Both the position numbers and the translations under genes were made by a program. A stretch of DNA of 64,000 bases from Motilibacter aurantiacus. Lineage in GTDB: Bacteria > Actinomycetota > Actinomycetes > Motilibacterales > Motilibacteraceae. Below are positions 24,357-32,959 of this stretch, one piece after another. Location: NCBI RefSeq assembly GCF_011250645.1, contig NZ_JAANNO010000008.1:15894-79893 (forward strand), read 5' to 3'. Every line of letters starts with the position of its first letter. Positions within the stretch are counted from its first letter, which is position 1. The notes beneath the pieces were generated by a model. That model was not told the DNA's origin and did not search any database. It saw nothing but the letters and a program-made list of their open reading frames with translations.

Positions 24357-26900
24357 ATGTCCAGTTCGACGGTCCCCCCGCAGGGCCCCGCCCACCTCGT
24401 CGTCGTCGGCAACGGCATGGTCGGCCAGCGGCTCGTCGAGTCGCTGCGCGCCCGTGACGAGGCCGGCCGCTGGCGCGTGACCGTGCTCTGCGAGGAGCCA
24501 CGGCCCGCGTACGACCGGGTCGCCCTCTCCTCGTGGTTCACCGGGGCGAGCGAGGCCGAGCTCTGCCTGGTCCCCCAGGGCTTCTACGACGGCGACCCCC
24601 TGCTCGACCTGCGCGTCGGCGAGGCGGCGACCGCCGTCGACCGCGCCGCCCGCACGGTCACGACCACGCGCGGCGACACGCTCGGCTACGACGCGCTGGT
24701 GCTCGCCACCGGGTCGTACGCCTTCGTGCCCCCCGTCGAGGGCCGGGACCTGCCGGGGGCGTTCGTCTACCGCACGATCGCCGACCTCGAGGCCATGAAG
24801 GCGCACGCCGCGGGCCGCCGGGTCGGCGCCGTGGTCGGCGGTGGGCTGCTCGGGCTGGAGGCCGCCAACGCGCTGCTCGGGCTGGGGCTCGAGACCCATG
24901 TCGTGGAGTTCGCGCCGCGCCTCATGGCCGTCCAGGTCGACGAGGGCGGCGGCGCCGTCCTGCGCCGGCACATCGAGCAGCTCGGCATCACGGTCCACAC
25001 CGGCACCGCGACCGCGGCCCTGGGTGCCGGGCCGGACGGGACCATCGCCCGCATGGAGTTCGCCGGCGGCGGAGGCATCGACACCGACCTGGTCGTCTTC
25101 GCCGCCGGGGTGCGCGCCCGCGACGAGCTCGCCCGCGGGTGCGGCCTCCCGGTGGGACCGCGCGGCGGGGTGGTGGTCGACGCGGGCTGCCGGACCGAGG
25201 ACCCGGCGGTGTTCGCGATCGGGGAGTGCGCCTGCGTGGACGGCGGTGTCTACGGCCTGGTCGCCCCCGGGTACGCCATGGCCGAGGCCGTCGCCGACCG
25301 GCTGCTCGGCGGTGACGCCCGGTTCCCCGGGGCGGACCTGTCCACGAAGCTCAAGCTGCTCGGCGTGGACGTCGCCAGCTTCGGTGACGCGCACGGCGTG
25401 ACCGAGGGCGCGCTCGAGGTCGTGCACGCCGACCAGGTCGCAGGGACGTACAAGAAGCTCGTGCTCAGCGACGACGCGCAGACCCTGCTCGGAGGCGTCC
25501 TCGTCGGCGACGCCACGGCGTACCCGTCCCTGCGCGGGCTGGTGGGCGGGCCGCTGCCCGCGACGCCCGAGGAGCTGCTCACCGGCGGCGCCGAGCTCGC
25601 CGGCCCGACAGGCAGCGCCATCGTCTGCTCCTGCGCCGGCGTCACGGCGGGTGCCGTGCAGGAGGCGATCTGCGAAGGCGGATGCGCCGATGTGCCTTCG
25701 CTGAAGTCCTGTACGCGCGCCGGTACCGGGTGCGGGAGCTGCGTGCCGCTGCTGAAGAAGATGCTCGCGGACGCGGGCGTCCAGCAGAGCCGCGGGCTGT
25801 GCGAGCACTTCGCGGAGCTGTCGCGGGCCGACCTGTTCGACATCGTGCGTGTGCGGCAGATCCGCACCTTCTCCCAGCTCGTCCGCGAGCACGGGACCGG
25901 CCGCGGCTGCGACGTCTGCAAGCCCGTTGTCGCCTCGATCCTCGCCTCGCTCGGCAACGGGCACATCCTGGCCGGCGAGCAGGCCGCGCTGCAGGACACC
26001 AACGACCACTTCCTCGCCAACATCCAGAAGGACGGCACGTACTCGGTCGTCCCGCGGATCCCCGGTGGGGAGGTCACCCCGGACAAGCTGATCGTCATCG
26101 GCGAGGTCGCCCGCGACTTCGGGCTCTACACGAAGATCACGGGAGGCCAGCGGATCGACCTCTTCGGCGCCCGCGTCGAGCAGCTGCCGGCGATCTGGCG
26201 CAGGCTCGTGGACGCCGGCTTCGAGTCCGGGCACGCCTACGGCAAGTCGCTGCGCACGGTGAAGTCGTGCGTCGGCTCGACGTGGTGCCGGTACGGCGTG
26301 CAGGACTCGGTGCGCCTTGCGATCGACCTGGAGCTGCGCTACCGCGGGCTGCGCGCTCCGCACAAGATCAAGGCCGGGGTCTCCGGCTGCGCCCGCGAGT
26401 GCGCGGAGGCGCGGAGCAAGGACGTGGGGATCATCGCGACGGAGAAGGGCTGGAACCTCTACGTCGCCGGCAACGGCGGCTTCACACCGCGCCACGCCGA
26501 GCTGCTCCTCGCGGACCTGACCACCGACGAGCTGATCAGGTACGTCGACCGCTTCCTGATGTACTACGTGCGCACCGCCGACCGGCTGCAGCGCACGGCA
26601 GCGTGGGTGGAGTCGCTCGACGGCGGAATCGACCACCTGCGGTCGGTCGTCGTCGAGGACTCGCTGGGCATCTGCGACGAGCTCGACGCCGCCATGGCCG
26701 CGCACGTCGAGGGCTACGCCGACGAGTGGCGGGCCGCACTGGACGACCCGGAGACGCTGCGCCGGTTCGCCTCGTTCGTCAACGCGCCCGGGGAGCCGGA
26801 CCGCGACATCGTCTTCGTCGTCGAGCGCGACCAGCCCCGGCCCGCGCGGCCGGAGGAGCGGGTCCTCATCGGCGGCCCCCGACTGGAGGTACGGCAGTGA
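24357..26900 (+). CDS. nirB: Assimilatory nitrite reductase (NADH), large subunit
   Basis: 847 residues. An N-terminal FAD/NADH oxidoreductase (VVVGNGMVGQRL; second dinucleotide motif VGAVVGGGLLGLEAANAL near residue 160) is followed by a BFD-like [2Fe-2S] domain (VCSCAGVTAGAV ... CGSCVPLLKK, about 423-465). Then come the sulfite/nitrite reductase half-domains, with siroheme-[4Fe-4S] ligands in SCVGSTWCRYG and GVSGCARECAEA (CX5C...CX3C) near residues 640-690. It reduces nitrite to ammonium in the cytoplasm with NADH. The stop overlaps the nirD start (GTGA), so the subunits are translationally coupled. A chelatase for its siroheme cofactor follows. Confidence 0.95.
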   Translation: MSSSTVPPQGPAHLVVVGNGMVGQRLVESLRARDEAGRWRVTVLCEEPRPAYDRVALSSWFTGASEAELCLVPQGFYDGDPLLDLRVGEAATAVDRAARTVTTTRGDTLGYDALVLATGSYAFVPPVEGRDLPGAFVYRTIADLEAMKAHAAGRRVGAVVGGGLLGLEAANALLGLGLETHVVEFAPRLMAVQVDEGGGAVLRRHIEQLGITVHTGTATAALGAGPDGTIARMEFAGGGGIDTDLVVFAAGVRARDELARGCGLPVGPRGGVVVDAGCRTEDPAVFAIGECACVDGGVYGLVAPGYAMAEAVADRLLGGDARFPGADLSTKLKLLGVDVASFGDAHGVTEGALEVVHADQVAGTYKKLVLSDDAQTLLGGVLVGDATAYPSLRGLVGGPLPATPEELLTGGAELAGPTGSAIVCSCAGVTAGAVQEAICEGGCADVPSLKSCTRAGTGCGSCVPLLKKMLADAGVQQSRGLCEHFAELSRADLFDIVRVRQIRTFSQLVREHGTGRGCDVCKPVVASILASLGNGHILAGEQAALQDTNDHFLANIQKDGTYSVVPRIPGGEVTPDKLIVIGEVARDFGLYTKITGGQRIDLFGARVEQLPAIWRRLVDAGFESGHAYGKSLRTVKSCVGSTWCRYGVQDSVRLAIDLELRYRGLRAPHKIKAGVSGCARECAEARSKDVGIIATEKGWNLYVAGNGGFTPRHAELLLADLTTDELIRYVDRFLMYYVRTADRLQRTAAWVESLDGGIDHLRSVVVEDSLGICDELDAAMAAHVEGYADEWRAALDDPETLRRFASFVNAPGEPDRDIVFVVERDQPRPARPEERVLIGGPRLEVRQ

Positions 26901-27271
26901 CCGCACAGCTCGAGGCCCACGACACCGCCGCACCGGCTGCCCAGTGGCACGCCGTGTGCCCGTACGCCCAGCTGCTGCGCGAGCGGGGAGTGGCCGCCCT
27001 GGTCCCCGGCGCCGGGCAGGTGGCCGTCTTCCGGCTCGCGGACGGGAGCGTGCACGCGGTGGGGAACCGCGACCCGTTCAGCGGCGCCAACGTCATCTCG
27101 CGCGGCATCGTCGGCAGCCGCGGCGCGGTCCCCACGGTGGCCTCCCCGATGTACAAGCAGGTCTTCGACCTGACCACCGGGCGCTGCCTCGACGATGCGG
27201 GCGCGGCGCTGCCGACGTACCCCAGCCGGGTGCACGCCGGGGTGGTCTTCGTCGCGGTGCCCGCGGGCTGA
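26897..27271 (+). CDS. nirD: Nitrite reductase (NADH), small subunit
   Basis: 124 residues from GTG 26897, overlapping nirB by four bases. It has the Rieske-like NirD fold: WHAVCPYAQLLRERGVAALV, VAVFRLADGSVHAVGNRDPFSGANVISRGIVG, ASPMYKQVFDLTTGRCLDD. As usual for NirD, the Cys/His ligands of a Rieske cluster are missing, so it is structural rather than redox-active. It partners NirB. Confidence 0.93.
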   Translation: MTAQLEAHDTAAPAAQWHAVCPYAQLLRERGVAALVPGAGQVAVFRLADGSVHAVGNRDPFSGANVISRGIVGSRGAVPTVASPMYKQVFDLTTGRCLDDAGAALPTYPSRVHAGVVFVAVPAG

Positions 27272-27276
27272 CGACG

Positions 27277-27987
27277 ATGACCGCTGCCCTGCTCGACACC
27301 TGCGCCGGCGTTCCCGTCCCCGCCGGCGCGCCGGTCGTGCTCGCCGCCCACGGCACGGAGAACGCCGACGGCCTGCGCACGGTGCACGCGATCGCGGCCC
27401 GCGTGGCGGCCCGGCTGCCGCAGCGCGAGGTGCGGGTCGCGTTCCTCGACGTGGTCGGCCCCTCCGTCGCCGACACGCTCGACGAGCTGGCCGCGCCGGC
27501 GGTCGTCGTCCCGCTGCTGCTCGCCCCGGGGTACCACGTCGACGTCGACCTGCCCGCGGTCGCGGCGGCAGCCCCGGCCCCGACGCTGTGCACCCCGCCC
27601 GTCGGGCCGGACCGCCGGCTCGTCGTCGCGGCGTGCCGGCGCCTGCAGGAAGCCGGCTGGCGGCCCGGGGACGCGGTCGTGCTCGGGGCGGCCGGCTCAT
27701 CCTCGCCCCGCTCCGCGGCCGCGACGGCTCGCGCGGTGGCCTGGACGGCAGAGCTCACCGGCGGCCCGGTCGTCCCGGCGTACGCGTCCGCGCAGCGCCC
27801 GACGCCCGCGGAGGCGGTCGCCCGGCTGCGCTCGGAGGGCGCGCGCCGGGTGGCGGTCGTGACGTACCTGCTCGCCGCCGGGTTCTTCGCCGGCCGGATG
27901 CGGGAGGCGGGCGCCGACCTGGTGAGCGCCCCGATCGGGGACGCTCCCGAGGTGGCCGAGACGGTGCTCGACCGACTGGCGGCGTGA
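27277..27987 (+). CDS. Sirohydrochlorin chelatase (CbiX/SirB type)
   Basis: 236 residues from ATG 27277, five bases after nirD. Two CbiX-like halves are visible: APVVLAAHGTENADGLRTV with the metal-binding His, followed by VVVPLLLAPGYHVDVDLP with a second His; and the degenerate repeat VVLGAAGSSSPRSAAATARAV...VAVVTYLLAAGFFAGRM. It inserts a metal into sirohydrochlorin; placed behind nirBD it most probably inserts iron to make siroheme for NirB. A cobalt-inserting role cannot be excluded from sequence, but no cobalamin genes are nearby. Confidence 0.85.
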   Translation: MTAALLDTCAGVPVPAGAPVVLAAHGTENADGLRTVHAIAARVAARLPQREVRVAFLDVVGPSVADTLDELAAPAVVVPLLLAPGYHVDVDLPAVAAAAPAPTLCTPPVGPDRRLVVAACRRLQEAGWRPGDAVVLGAAGSSSPRSAAATARAVAWTAELTGGPVVPAYASAQRPTPAEAVARLRSEGARRVAVVTYLLAAGFFAGRMREAGADLVSAPIGDAPEVAETVLDRLAA

Positions 27988-28065
27988 CGCCCGCCCGTCG
28001 CGGGTACCCCTGGACCGGCGGGCGAGACACGTCCGCGCTCCGGGTCGGCGAACGGGGGGTTCCGG

Positions 28066-28974
28066 GTGGCGCAGGTCCTCGCCGCCCCGATCGTGGCGCT
28101 CGACCCGGTCGGGGCACCGACGGCGTACGTCCCCCGCGCCGGTAGCGCGCCCGCGGTGCTCGCCGCGGAGCCGAACGCGTTCCTGCCCCATCGGGCACGG
28201 GCCTTCGCCTGCCGGGCCTGCCGGGCCTGGGGACTGCCGGAGCCCGCCGACGCCGCCGGGCTGGTCGCGGACGAGCTCGTGGCCAACGCCGTCGTCCACG
28301 CCCGCACCTTCGTCGAGCTGCACGTGAGCCGGCGCGGCGAGTGGCTGGTCGTCGCCGTGCACGATCGGGACCCGGCCTTCCGCCCCTCCTGGTGGGACTG
28401 CTCGGCCGAGGACGGCCACCGGGAGCCCCGTGGCGCCCGCTACGGGCTCTGCATCGTGCGCGGCACCGCCGCCCACGTCGGGGCCTACCCCCACCGCGAC
28501 GGCGGGAAGGTGGTGTGGGCCGCGCTGCCCGGCGGCGACCAGCGGGCGCCGGCCATCGACCTGACGGCCCCCTCCCTCGGCGACGGCGCCGTCGTCGGCA
28601 CGGCCGTCCGGCGCACGCTCTCCGTCGCCGGCCTCGGCCGCACGGCGCGCGGCTGGCGGCTCGAGCTGCAGCTCGGCTGGCGGGCGCAGGACCCCGACCG
28701 CGCCGACCTCACGCTGCGCCCCACACCGGCCCATCCCACGCTCGGGCAGCGGCACTGGCAGGCACCGCTCGAGCTGCTCGCGGCCGGGCTGACCCGGCCG
28801 GCCGCCCACGACGGCCTGCGCGTGCGCCCGGAGCCCGGCGGCGGGGTCCTGCTGGAGCTGGGCAGCGGGCCGGGCGACTCGGTCCGCGCCGCCGCCGACC
28901 GGCTGCGCGAGTTCGTCGACGCGGTGGACGCCGTGCGCTCCGGGGCGGCCCTGCACGCGCCCGCCCGGCGCTGA
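28066..28974 (+). CDS. Anti-sigma-type ATPase fused to an SsgA-like domain
   Basis: 302 residues from GTG 28066. Residues about 40-170 form an HATPase_c_2 fold: N box LVADELVANAVVHA, G1-like VAVHDRDPAF, G2 GARYGLCIVRGTAAHVGAY. Residues about 195-295 resemble SsgA-like sporulation/cell-division proteins: an opening LELQLGWRAQDPDRADLTLR strand, then a conserved W, LLAAGLTRPAAHDGLRVRPEPGG, then LLELGSGPGDSVRAAADRLREFV. SsgA-like proteins control septation and spore maturation in morphologically complex actinomycetes and are usually stand-alone. The fusion would link a phospho-switch to division. The convergent neighbour is a SpoIIE phosphatase, a plausible partner. Confidence 0.65.
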   Translation: MAQVLAAPIVALDPVGAPTAYVPRAGSAPAVLAAEPNAFLPHRARAFACRACRAWGLPEPADAAGLVADELVANAVVHARTFVELHVSRRGEWLVVAVHDRDPAFRPSWWDCSAEDGHREPRGARYGLCIVRGTAAHVGAYPHRDGGKVVWAALPGGDQRAPAIDLTAPSLGDGAVVGTAVRRTLSVAGLGRTARGWRLELQLGWRAQDPDRADLTLRPTPAHPTLGQRHWQAPLELLAAGLTRPAAHDGLRVRPEPGGGVLLELGSGPGDSVRAAADRLREFVDAVDAVRSGAALHAPARR

Positions 28975-28977
28975 CCG

Positions 28978-31626
28978 TCAGGCGTCGCGCACGGGAGGGC
29001 CGGCCTCGGCCTCCAGCCCCGGCTCCGGCGCGACGTTCGGCGGCAGCCGGTTCGGCCCCGCCTCCACCGGCCGCGGCCGGTCCTGCGGGTGCAGCCGCAC
29101 CGCGACCAGCGCCACGTCGTCCTCCGGGCGCTCGGGCAGCATGCGGGCGAGCACCCGGTCGCAGAGCTCGTCGAGCGTCGGTGACTCCGTGGCCAGCTCG
29201 GCGAGGGTGTCGCGGAGCAGGGAGAGCCCGTCGTCCAGGCTCTGCCCGCGCCGCTCGACCAGCCCGTCGGTGTAGAGCAGGACGGTCGCCCGGCGGCCCA
29301 GCAGCACGTCGGACTCCTCGCGCTCGATGTCCGGCGCGATCCCGAGCAGCAGGTCCGCCTGGGCCCCGCTCAGGGTCGTGACGGAGCCGTCCGCCGCGAT
29401 GACCATGGGCGGCGGGTGCCCGGCGTTGGACCAGCGCAGGTGGGTGACGCCGCGGAAGCGCTCGTCGGGCGTCTGCTCGAGGCGGGCGACGACCGCGGTC
29501 GCCGTGGTGCCGACCTGCAGCGTCTGCATCACCCGGTCCACCCGGCGCAGCACCTCCGCCGGCCCCGCGCCGGAGTCCGCCGCGATGCCGCGCAGCAGGG
29601 TGCGTACCTGGCCCATGGCGGCCGCGGCGGCCACGTCGTGGCCGATGACGTCGCCGATGACGAGCACGGTCGCGCCGTCCGGCTGCAGGAACGAGTCGTA
29701 CCAGTCGCCGCCGACCTGCGCGGCCTCGGTGGCGGGCGAGTAGCGCACGACCACCTGCACGTGGTCCGGCTCGGGCGGGTCGGTGAACATCGAGACCTGC
29801 AGGCCCTCGGCCAGGTCGCGCTGCTGGCGGTAGAGCCGCGCGTTGTCCAGCGCGAGGCCGGCCCGGGAGGCGACGTCCTTGGCCGTCTCGATGTCCGACG
29901 CGCGCAGCGGGCTCCGCTCGACGCCGTTGCACAGGGTCAGCAGCCCGACCGTGCGGCCGCGCCCGCGCAGCGGCAGCACCACGGCCGACTCCGGGCGCAG
30001 GACGTCGACGAGGTCGCGGGCCTCGCCGGGCTCGAGGACGGCGCGCAGCTTGGCCGCCGCGTCGGACGGGACGCTCACGGCCCGTCCGGTCCGCAGGGCC
30101 TGGGCCAGGAACGAGCGGTCCGTGAGCGCGGTGAGCCGGGTCTGGGCGTAGCGCGCCACCACCGCACGCAGCTCGGGGTCGGCGTGCCAGGAGCCGACGT
30201 CCTGCAGGCCCTGCCAGGTGCCGGCCCGCTCGTCGTCGTCGGCCAGGGTCACGATGCACCAGTCGCCGAGGGCGGGCACGACGAGCTGGGTGAGCCGGGT
30301 GACCGCCTCGTCGGCGTCGAGCGTCTCGGCGAGCGCCGCCGTCACCTCGGCGAGGAGCTGGAGCCGCCGGCCGGTGTCGCGGGCCTGCTCGGCGGCGGTC
30401 CGCCGCTCGGTCACGTCGTGGAAGTAGACCGCGAGCCCGTCCGGGCCGGGCCACGCCCGCACCTCGTACCAGGCGTCCAGCGGCGCGGGGTAGTACGCCT
30501 CGAAGCTCGTGAGCTGCCCGCTCTCCATGGCGCCGCGGTAGTGCGTCTCGAAGTCGGAGCCGAGCGCGGCCGGGAACAGCTCCCACACGTTCCCGCCGAG
30601 CAGCTCCTCGCGCGGGCGCCCGAGCAGGGTCTCGGCCTGGGAGTTGACGTAGGTGAACCGCCAGTCCCGGTCGAGGGAGAAGAACGCGGCCGTCATGGCC
30701 TCGAGGACCCGGCGGACGCGCGCCTCGCCCTCCTGCAGGCTCGTCGTGTCGTACGCCGCCCCGAGCACGCGCACGGTCCGGCCGCGCTCGTCCTGCAGCG
30801 CCCGGCCGCGGGCGGCGACCCAGCGGGTCTCGTGGTCGGGCAGCAGGATGCGGTACTCCGCCTCGTAGCTCCCGCCGGTGGCGATCGCGGTCTCCAGCGC
30901 GTGGGTGACGCGCGGGAGGTCCTCGGGATGGAGCCGGGCGTTGAACCCCTCGATCGAGCGGTCGAAGGTCTCCCGGTCGTAGCCGAACAGCTCGATCAGC
31001 CGGTCGTCCCAGGTGAGCACGCCGGTGGTGAGGTCCCAGTCGAACGTGCCGATGCCCGCCGCGTCGATGGCGAGCTCGGACATGACCCGCGTCGCCTCGT
31101 ACTCCTCGGTGAGCGCGGCGAGCTCGAGCTCGGTCCGGGCCGAGTCGGCCAGCTGCGCGAGCAGGCGCACGTCCGACGCCGACCAGTGCCGGGGCTCGGG
31201 CTCGAACACGCACAGCGCCCCGATGGCCCGCCCGTCGGTGGCGCGCACGGGCACGCCGAGGTAGGCGCCGACCACCCCCTCGCGCACGGCGGGCAGCGCG
31301 GCGACGCGCTTGTCGGCGCGGGCGTCCGTGACCACGAGCGCCTCGTCGGCCTCCACGGTGAGCGCGCACACCGCTTCGGCGAGCGGGACCTCGCTGCCGG
31401 TCGAGATGCCCGCCGGGAGCCCGACGCCGCCCCGGATGACCTGCCGGTCGGAGACCACCGACACGTGCGCGCTGGCCGCGCGCAGCAGGGACGCCGCCAG
31501 CGCCGCCAGCCGGTCCAGGGAGGAGCTCGCCGTGACGGCCGGCAGGGCCGCGCCGGCCGCGGGCCGTGGCTCACCGCCGGGAGGAGCCTGCCGCTCGTCG
31601 TCGCCGCCGGTGGGACGGTTCGCCAC
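28978..31626 (-). CDS. Multi-sensor SpoIIE-family serine phosphatase (GAF-PAS-PAS-GAF-PP2C)
   Basis: About 882 residues from GTG 31626, with GAGGAG four bases upstream. Order: N-terminal GAF (VSVVSDRQVIRGGVGLP ... YLGVPVRATDGRAIGALCVFEP), PAS/PAC (GIGTFDWDLTTGVLTWDDRLIELFGYDRE), a second PAS (FFSLDRDWRFTYVNSQAETLLGR), a second GAF (about 420-590), and PP2C-type SpoIIE at the C-terminus. Phosphatase metal residues are visible in GGDWYDSF, VIGDVIGHDVAAAAAMG, LYTDGLVERR and RPEDDVALVAV. It would dephosphorylate an anti-sigma antagonist in response to several signals. It converges on the ATPase/SsgA-like gene with three bases between stops. Confidence 0.9.
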   Translation of the reverse strand: MANRPTGGDDERQAPPGGEPRPAAGAALPAVTASSSLDRLAALAASLLRAASAHVSVVSDRQVIRGGVGLPAGISTGSEVPLAEAVCALTVEADEALVVTDARADKRVAALPAVREGVVGAYLGVPVRATDGRAIGALCVFEPEPRHWSASDVRLLAQLADSARTELELAALTEEYEATRVMSELAIDAAGIGTFDWDLTTGVLTWDDRLIELFGYDRETFDRSIEGFNARLHPEDLPRVTHALETAIATGGSYEAEYRILLPDHETRWVAARGRALQDERGRTVRVLGAAYDTTSLQEGEARVRRVLEAMTAAFFSLDRDWRFTYVNSQAETLLGRPREELLGGNVWELFPAALGSDFETHYRGAMESGQLTSFEAYYPAPLDAWYEVRAWPGPDGLAVYFHDVTERRTAAEQARDTGRRLQLLAEVTAALAETLDADEAVTRLTQLVVPALGDWCIVTLADDDERAGTWQGLQDVGSWHADPELRAVVARYAQTRLTALTDRSFLAQALRTGRAVSVPSDAAAKLRAVLEPGEARDLVDVLRPESAVVLPLRGRGRTVGLLTLCNGVERSPLRASDIETAKDVASRAGLALDNARLYRQQRDLAEGLQVSMFTDPPEPDHVQVVVRYSPATEAAQVGGDWYDSFLQPDGATVLVIGDVIGHDVAAAAAMGQVRTLLRGIAADSGAGPAEVLRRVDRVMQTLQVGTTATAVVARLEQTPDERFRGVTHLRWSNAGHPPPMVIAADGSVTTLSGAQADLLLGIAPDIEREESDVLLGRRATVLLYTDGLVERRGQSLDDGLSLLRDTLAELATESPTLDELCDRVLARMLPERPEDDVALVAVRLHPQDRPRPVEAGPNRLPPNVAPEPGLEAEAGPPVRDA

Positions 31627-31757
31627 ACAACTCCTCGGGCCTGGTCGGGCCGGGGCGAGGACCCGCGGCCCGGCCCCCAATTGTGCCCTGCGGACGGGCC
31701 TACGGGCTACTGCCCTGCGGGCGCCCGGGGGGCTCGCGGCCCGGCAGGATGGCCGGC

Positions 31758-32105
31758 ATGACCGAGCGGCTCTTCTCCTACGGCACCCTGCAGGACCCGG
31801 CCGTGCAGCGGGCGACCTTCGGCCGCGAGCTCGCGACGGCCCCGGCGGTGCTGCCGGGCTTCCGGACCGGGCTGCTGCGCATCACCAACCCCGAGGTCGT
31901 CCGCACCAGCGGGTCGGCCGAGCACCCCGTCCTGCTGCCCAGCACCGGCCCGGCCGACGAGGTCGTCGGCAGCGTGCTGGAGCTCACGGCGGAGGAGCTC
32001 GCCGCCGCCGACGCGTACGAGGCGGCCGACTACGTGCGCGCCGCGGTGACCCTGCGCTCCGGCGACAGCGCGTGGGCCTACCTGGCGCGGGACGGGGTGG
32101 CCTGA
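31758..32105 (+). CDS. Gamma-glutamylcyclotransferase-fold (AIG2-like) protein
   Basis: 115 residues. The family signature is present as LFSYGTLQDPAVQ, the P-loop-like substrate turn, and the catalytic Glu in DAYEAADYVRAAV. GGCT-like proteins release 5-oxoproline from gamma-glutamyl amines or peptides. ATG 31749 is an in-frame alternative three codons upstream. It stands alone, divergent from the SpoIIE gene. Confidence 0.8.
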   Translation: MTERLFSYGTLQDPAVQRATFGRELATAPAVLPGFRTGLLRITNPEVVRTSGSAEHPVLLPSTGPADEVVGSVLELTAEELAAADAYEAADYVRAAVTLRSGDSAWAYLARDGVA

Positions 32106-32354
32106 CCGGTCGGGCCCGGCGCCTCGCCGGCTCCACAGCCGGTCCGCGGCGGTCGTGTCGACCGCGCGGCCGGCGACGCCGGGCGTCGGGCCCGGACCGC
32201 CCGGGACCACGTCGACGACGCGGCCGCCGCTCGACGCCCCGTGCCGCTTCGGGCCCCTGAGGCCTACCTCCGGGCCCCTGCAGCGGCCCCCAGGTGGGGC
32301 TGGCGGTCCGGAAGAGGGACGCGCCGGAGCCGCCGAGCCGAAACGCTTCCCTCC

Positions 32355-32360
32355 TACAAT
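32355..32360 (+). promoter_or_regulatory. -10 element of the leader-peptide transcript
   Basis: TACAAT (32355-32360), eleven bases before GTG 32371. A transcript starting about seven bases downstream would begin almost at the start codon, as for leaderless genes. No good -35 hexamer is visible. Confidence 0.4.
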
Positions 32361-32370
32361 CCCTACTGCT

Positions 32371-32451
32371 GTGGTCGGGGACGGGGGATATGACCGGGTC
32401 ACCCGAGCGCACGTGGACCTGCTGCGCACCTGCAGCACGATCTGTCGCTGA
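32371..32451 (+). CDS. Cysteine-type attenuator leader peptide (orphan)
   Basis: A 26-codon reading frame from GTG 32371 to TGA 32451. The product ends THVDLLRTCSTICR-like (exactly RAHVDLLRTCSTICR). The HVDL.R..S..CR ending is a pattern I know from short leader peptides placed before sulfur-assimilation genes in actinomycetes. In mycobacteria, leaderless polycysteine reading frames have been shown to work as cysteine-responsive attenuators. A TACAAT -10 just upstream fits leaderless translation. No sulfur gene follows: the next coding DNA is a truncated M15 peptidase, so the leader seems to have lost its operon. The call is inference from one short peptide. Confidence 0.5.
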   Translation: MVGDGGYDRVTRAHVDLLRTCSTICR

Positions 32452-32587
32452 CGCCCGCCCCGTCCGGCGCGTCGCTCGAGCACCTGCCTCTTCGCGTCCC
32501 GCCGCACCACGGTGCGCCGGGCGCGCCCTCCGTGCACTACTGCACCGCGATTCCGCAATTCGCTTCCTCATGCTTCGGAGTCCCTGA

Positions 32588-32899
32588 TGGCTGCTGACCT
32601 CCGGCTGGCGCAGCGCACGTCACCAGCGGCGGCTGTTCGACCGGGCGGTCGCGCAGTACGGGTCGCGGGAGGCGGCCAGCCGGTGGGTCCTGCCGCCGGA
32701 CGACTCCGCCCACGTGCGCGGGCAGGCGGTCGACGTGGGGCCGGCGGAGGGCATGGCCTGGCTGGAGGAGCGCGGGGCGGCGTACGGGCTCTGCCGGCGC
32801 TACGCCAACGAGCCCTGGCACTTCGAGCCGCTCACCGAGCCGGGCGGGACGTGCCCGGCCCTCGAGCCGTACTCCGTCCCCTCGGGCGGCCCGGGCTGA
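32588..32899 (+). pseudogene. Truncated D,D-carboxypeptidase (M15/VanY family)
   Basis: The open frame from 32588 encodes the C-terminal catalytic part only: WLLTSGWRSARHQRRLFDRAV, then the zinc motif in DDSAHVRGQAVDVGP (SxHxxxxxxD), then YANEPWHFEPL with the catalytic Glu and zinc His, and an end with one Cys. The family normally has a signal peptide and about 80-100 further residues upstream of TSGWRS. Here an in-frame TGA (32585-32587) directly precedes the fragment and no start codon with a ribosome-binding site follows before the conserved motifs. The likely history is a deletion that joined this gene to the leader-peptide region. Confidence 0.75.
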
Positions 32900-32959
32900 C
32901 CGGCAGGTGTCGCCCGCGCGTCCGGGGGAACCTCCGCGGGGGACCGGGAGGGAGGCGAC

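Noticed and set aside
22224-26933. A 1,569-codon open frame on the minus strand across phoD and nirB
   Set aside because: It is an antisense frame kept open by extreme GC. Its translation is low-complexity Arg/Ala/Gly/Val without domains, while the plus strand encodes clear PhoD and NirB.
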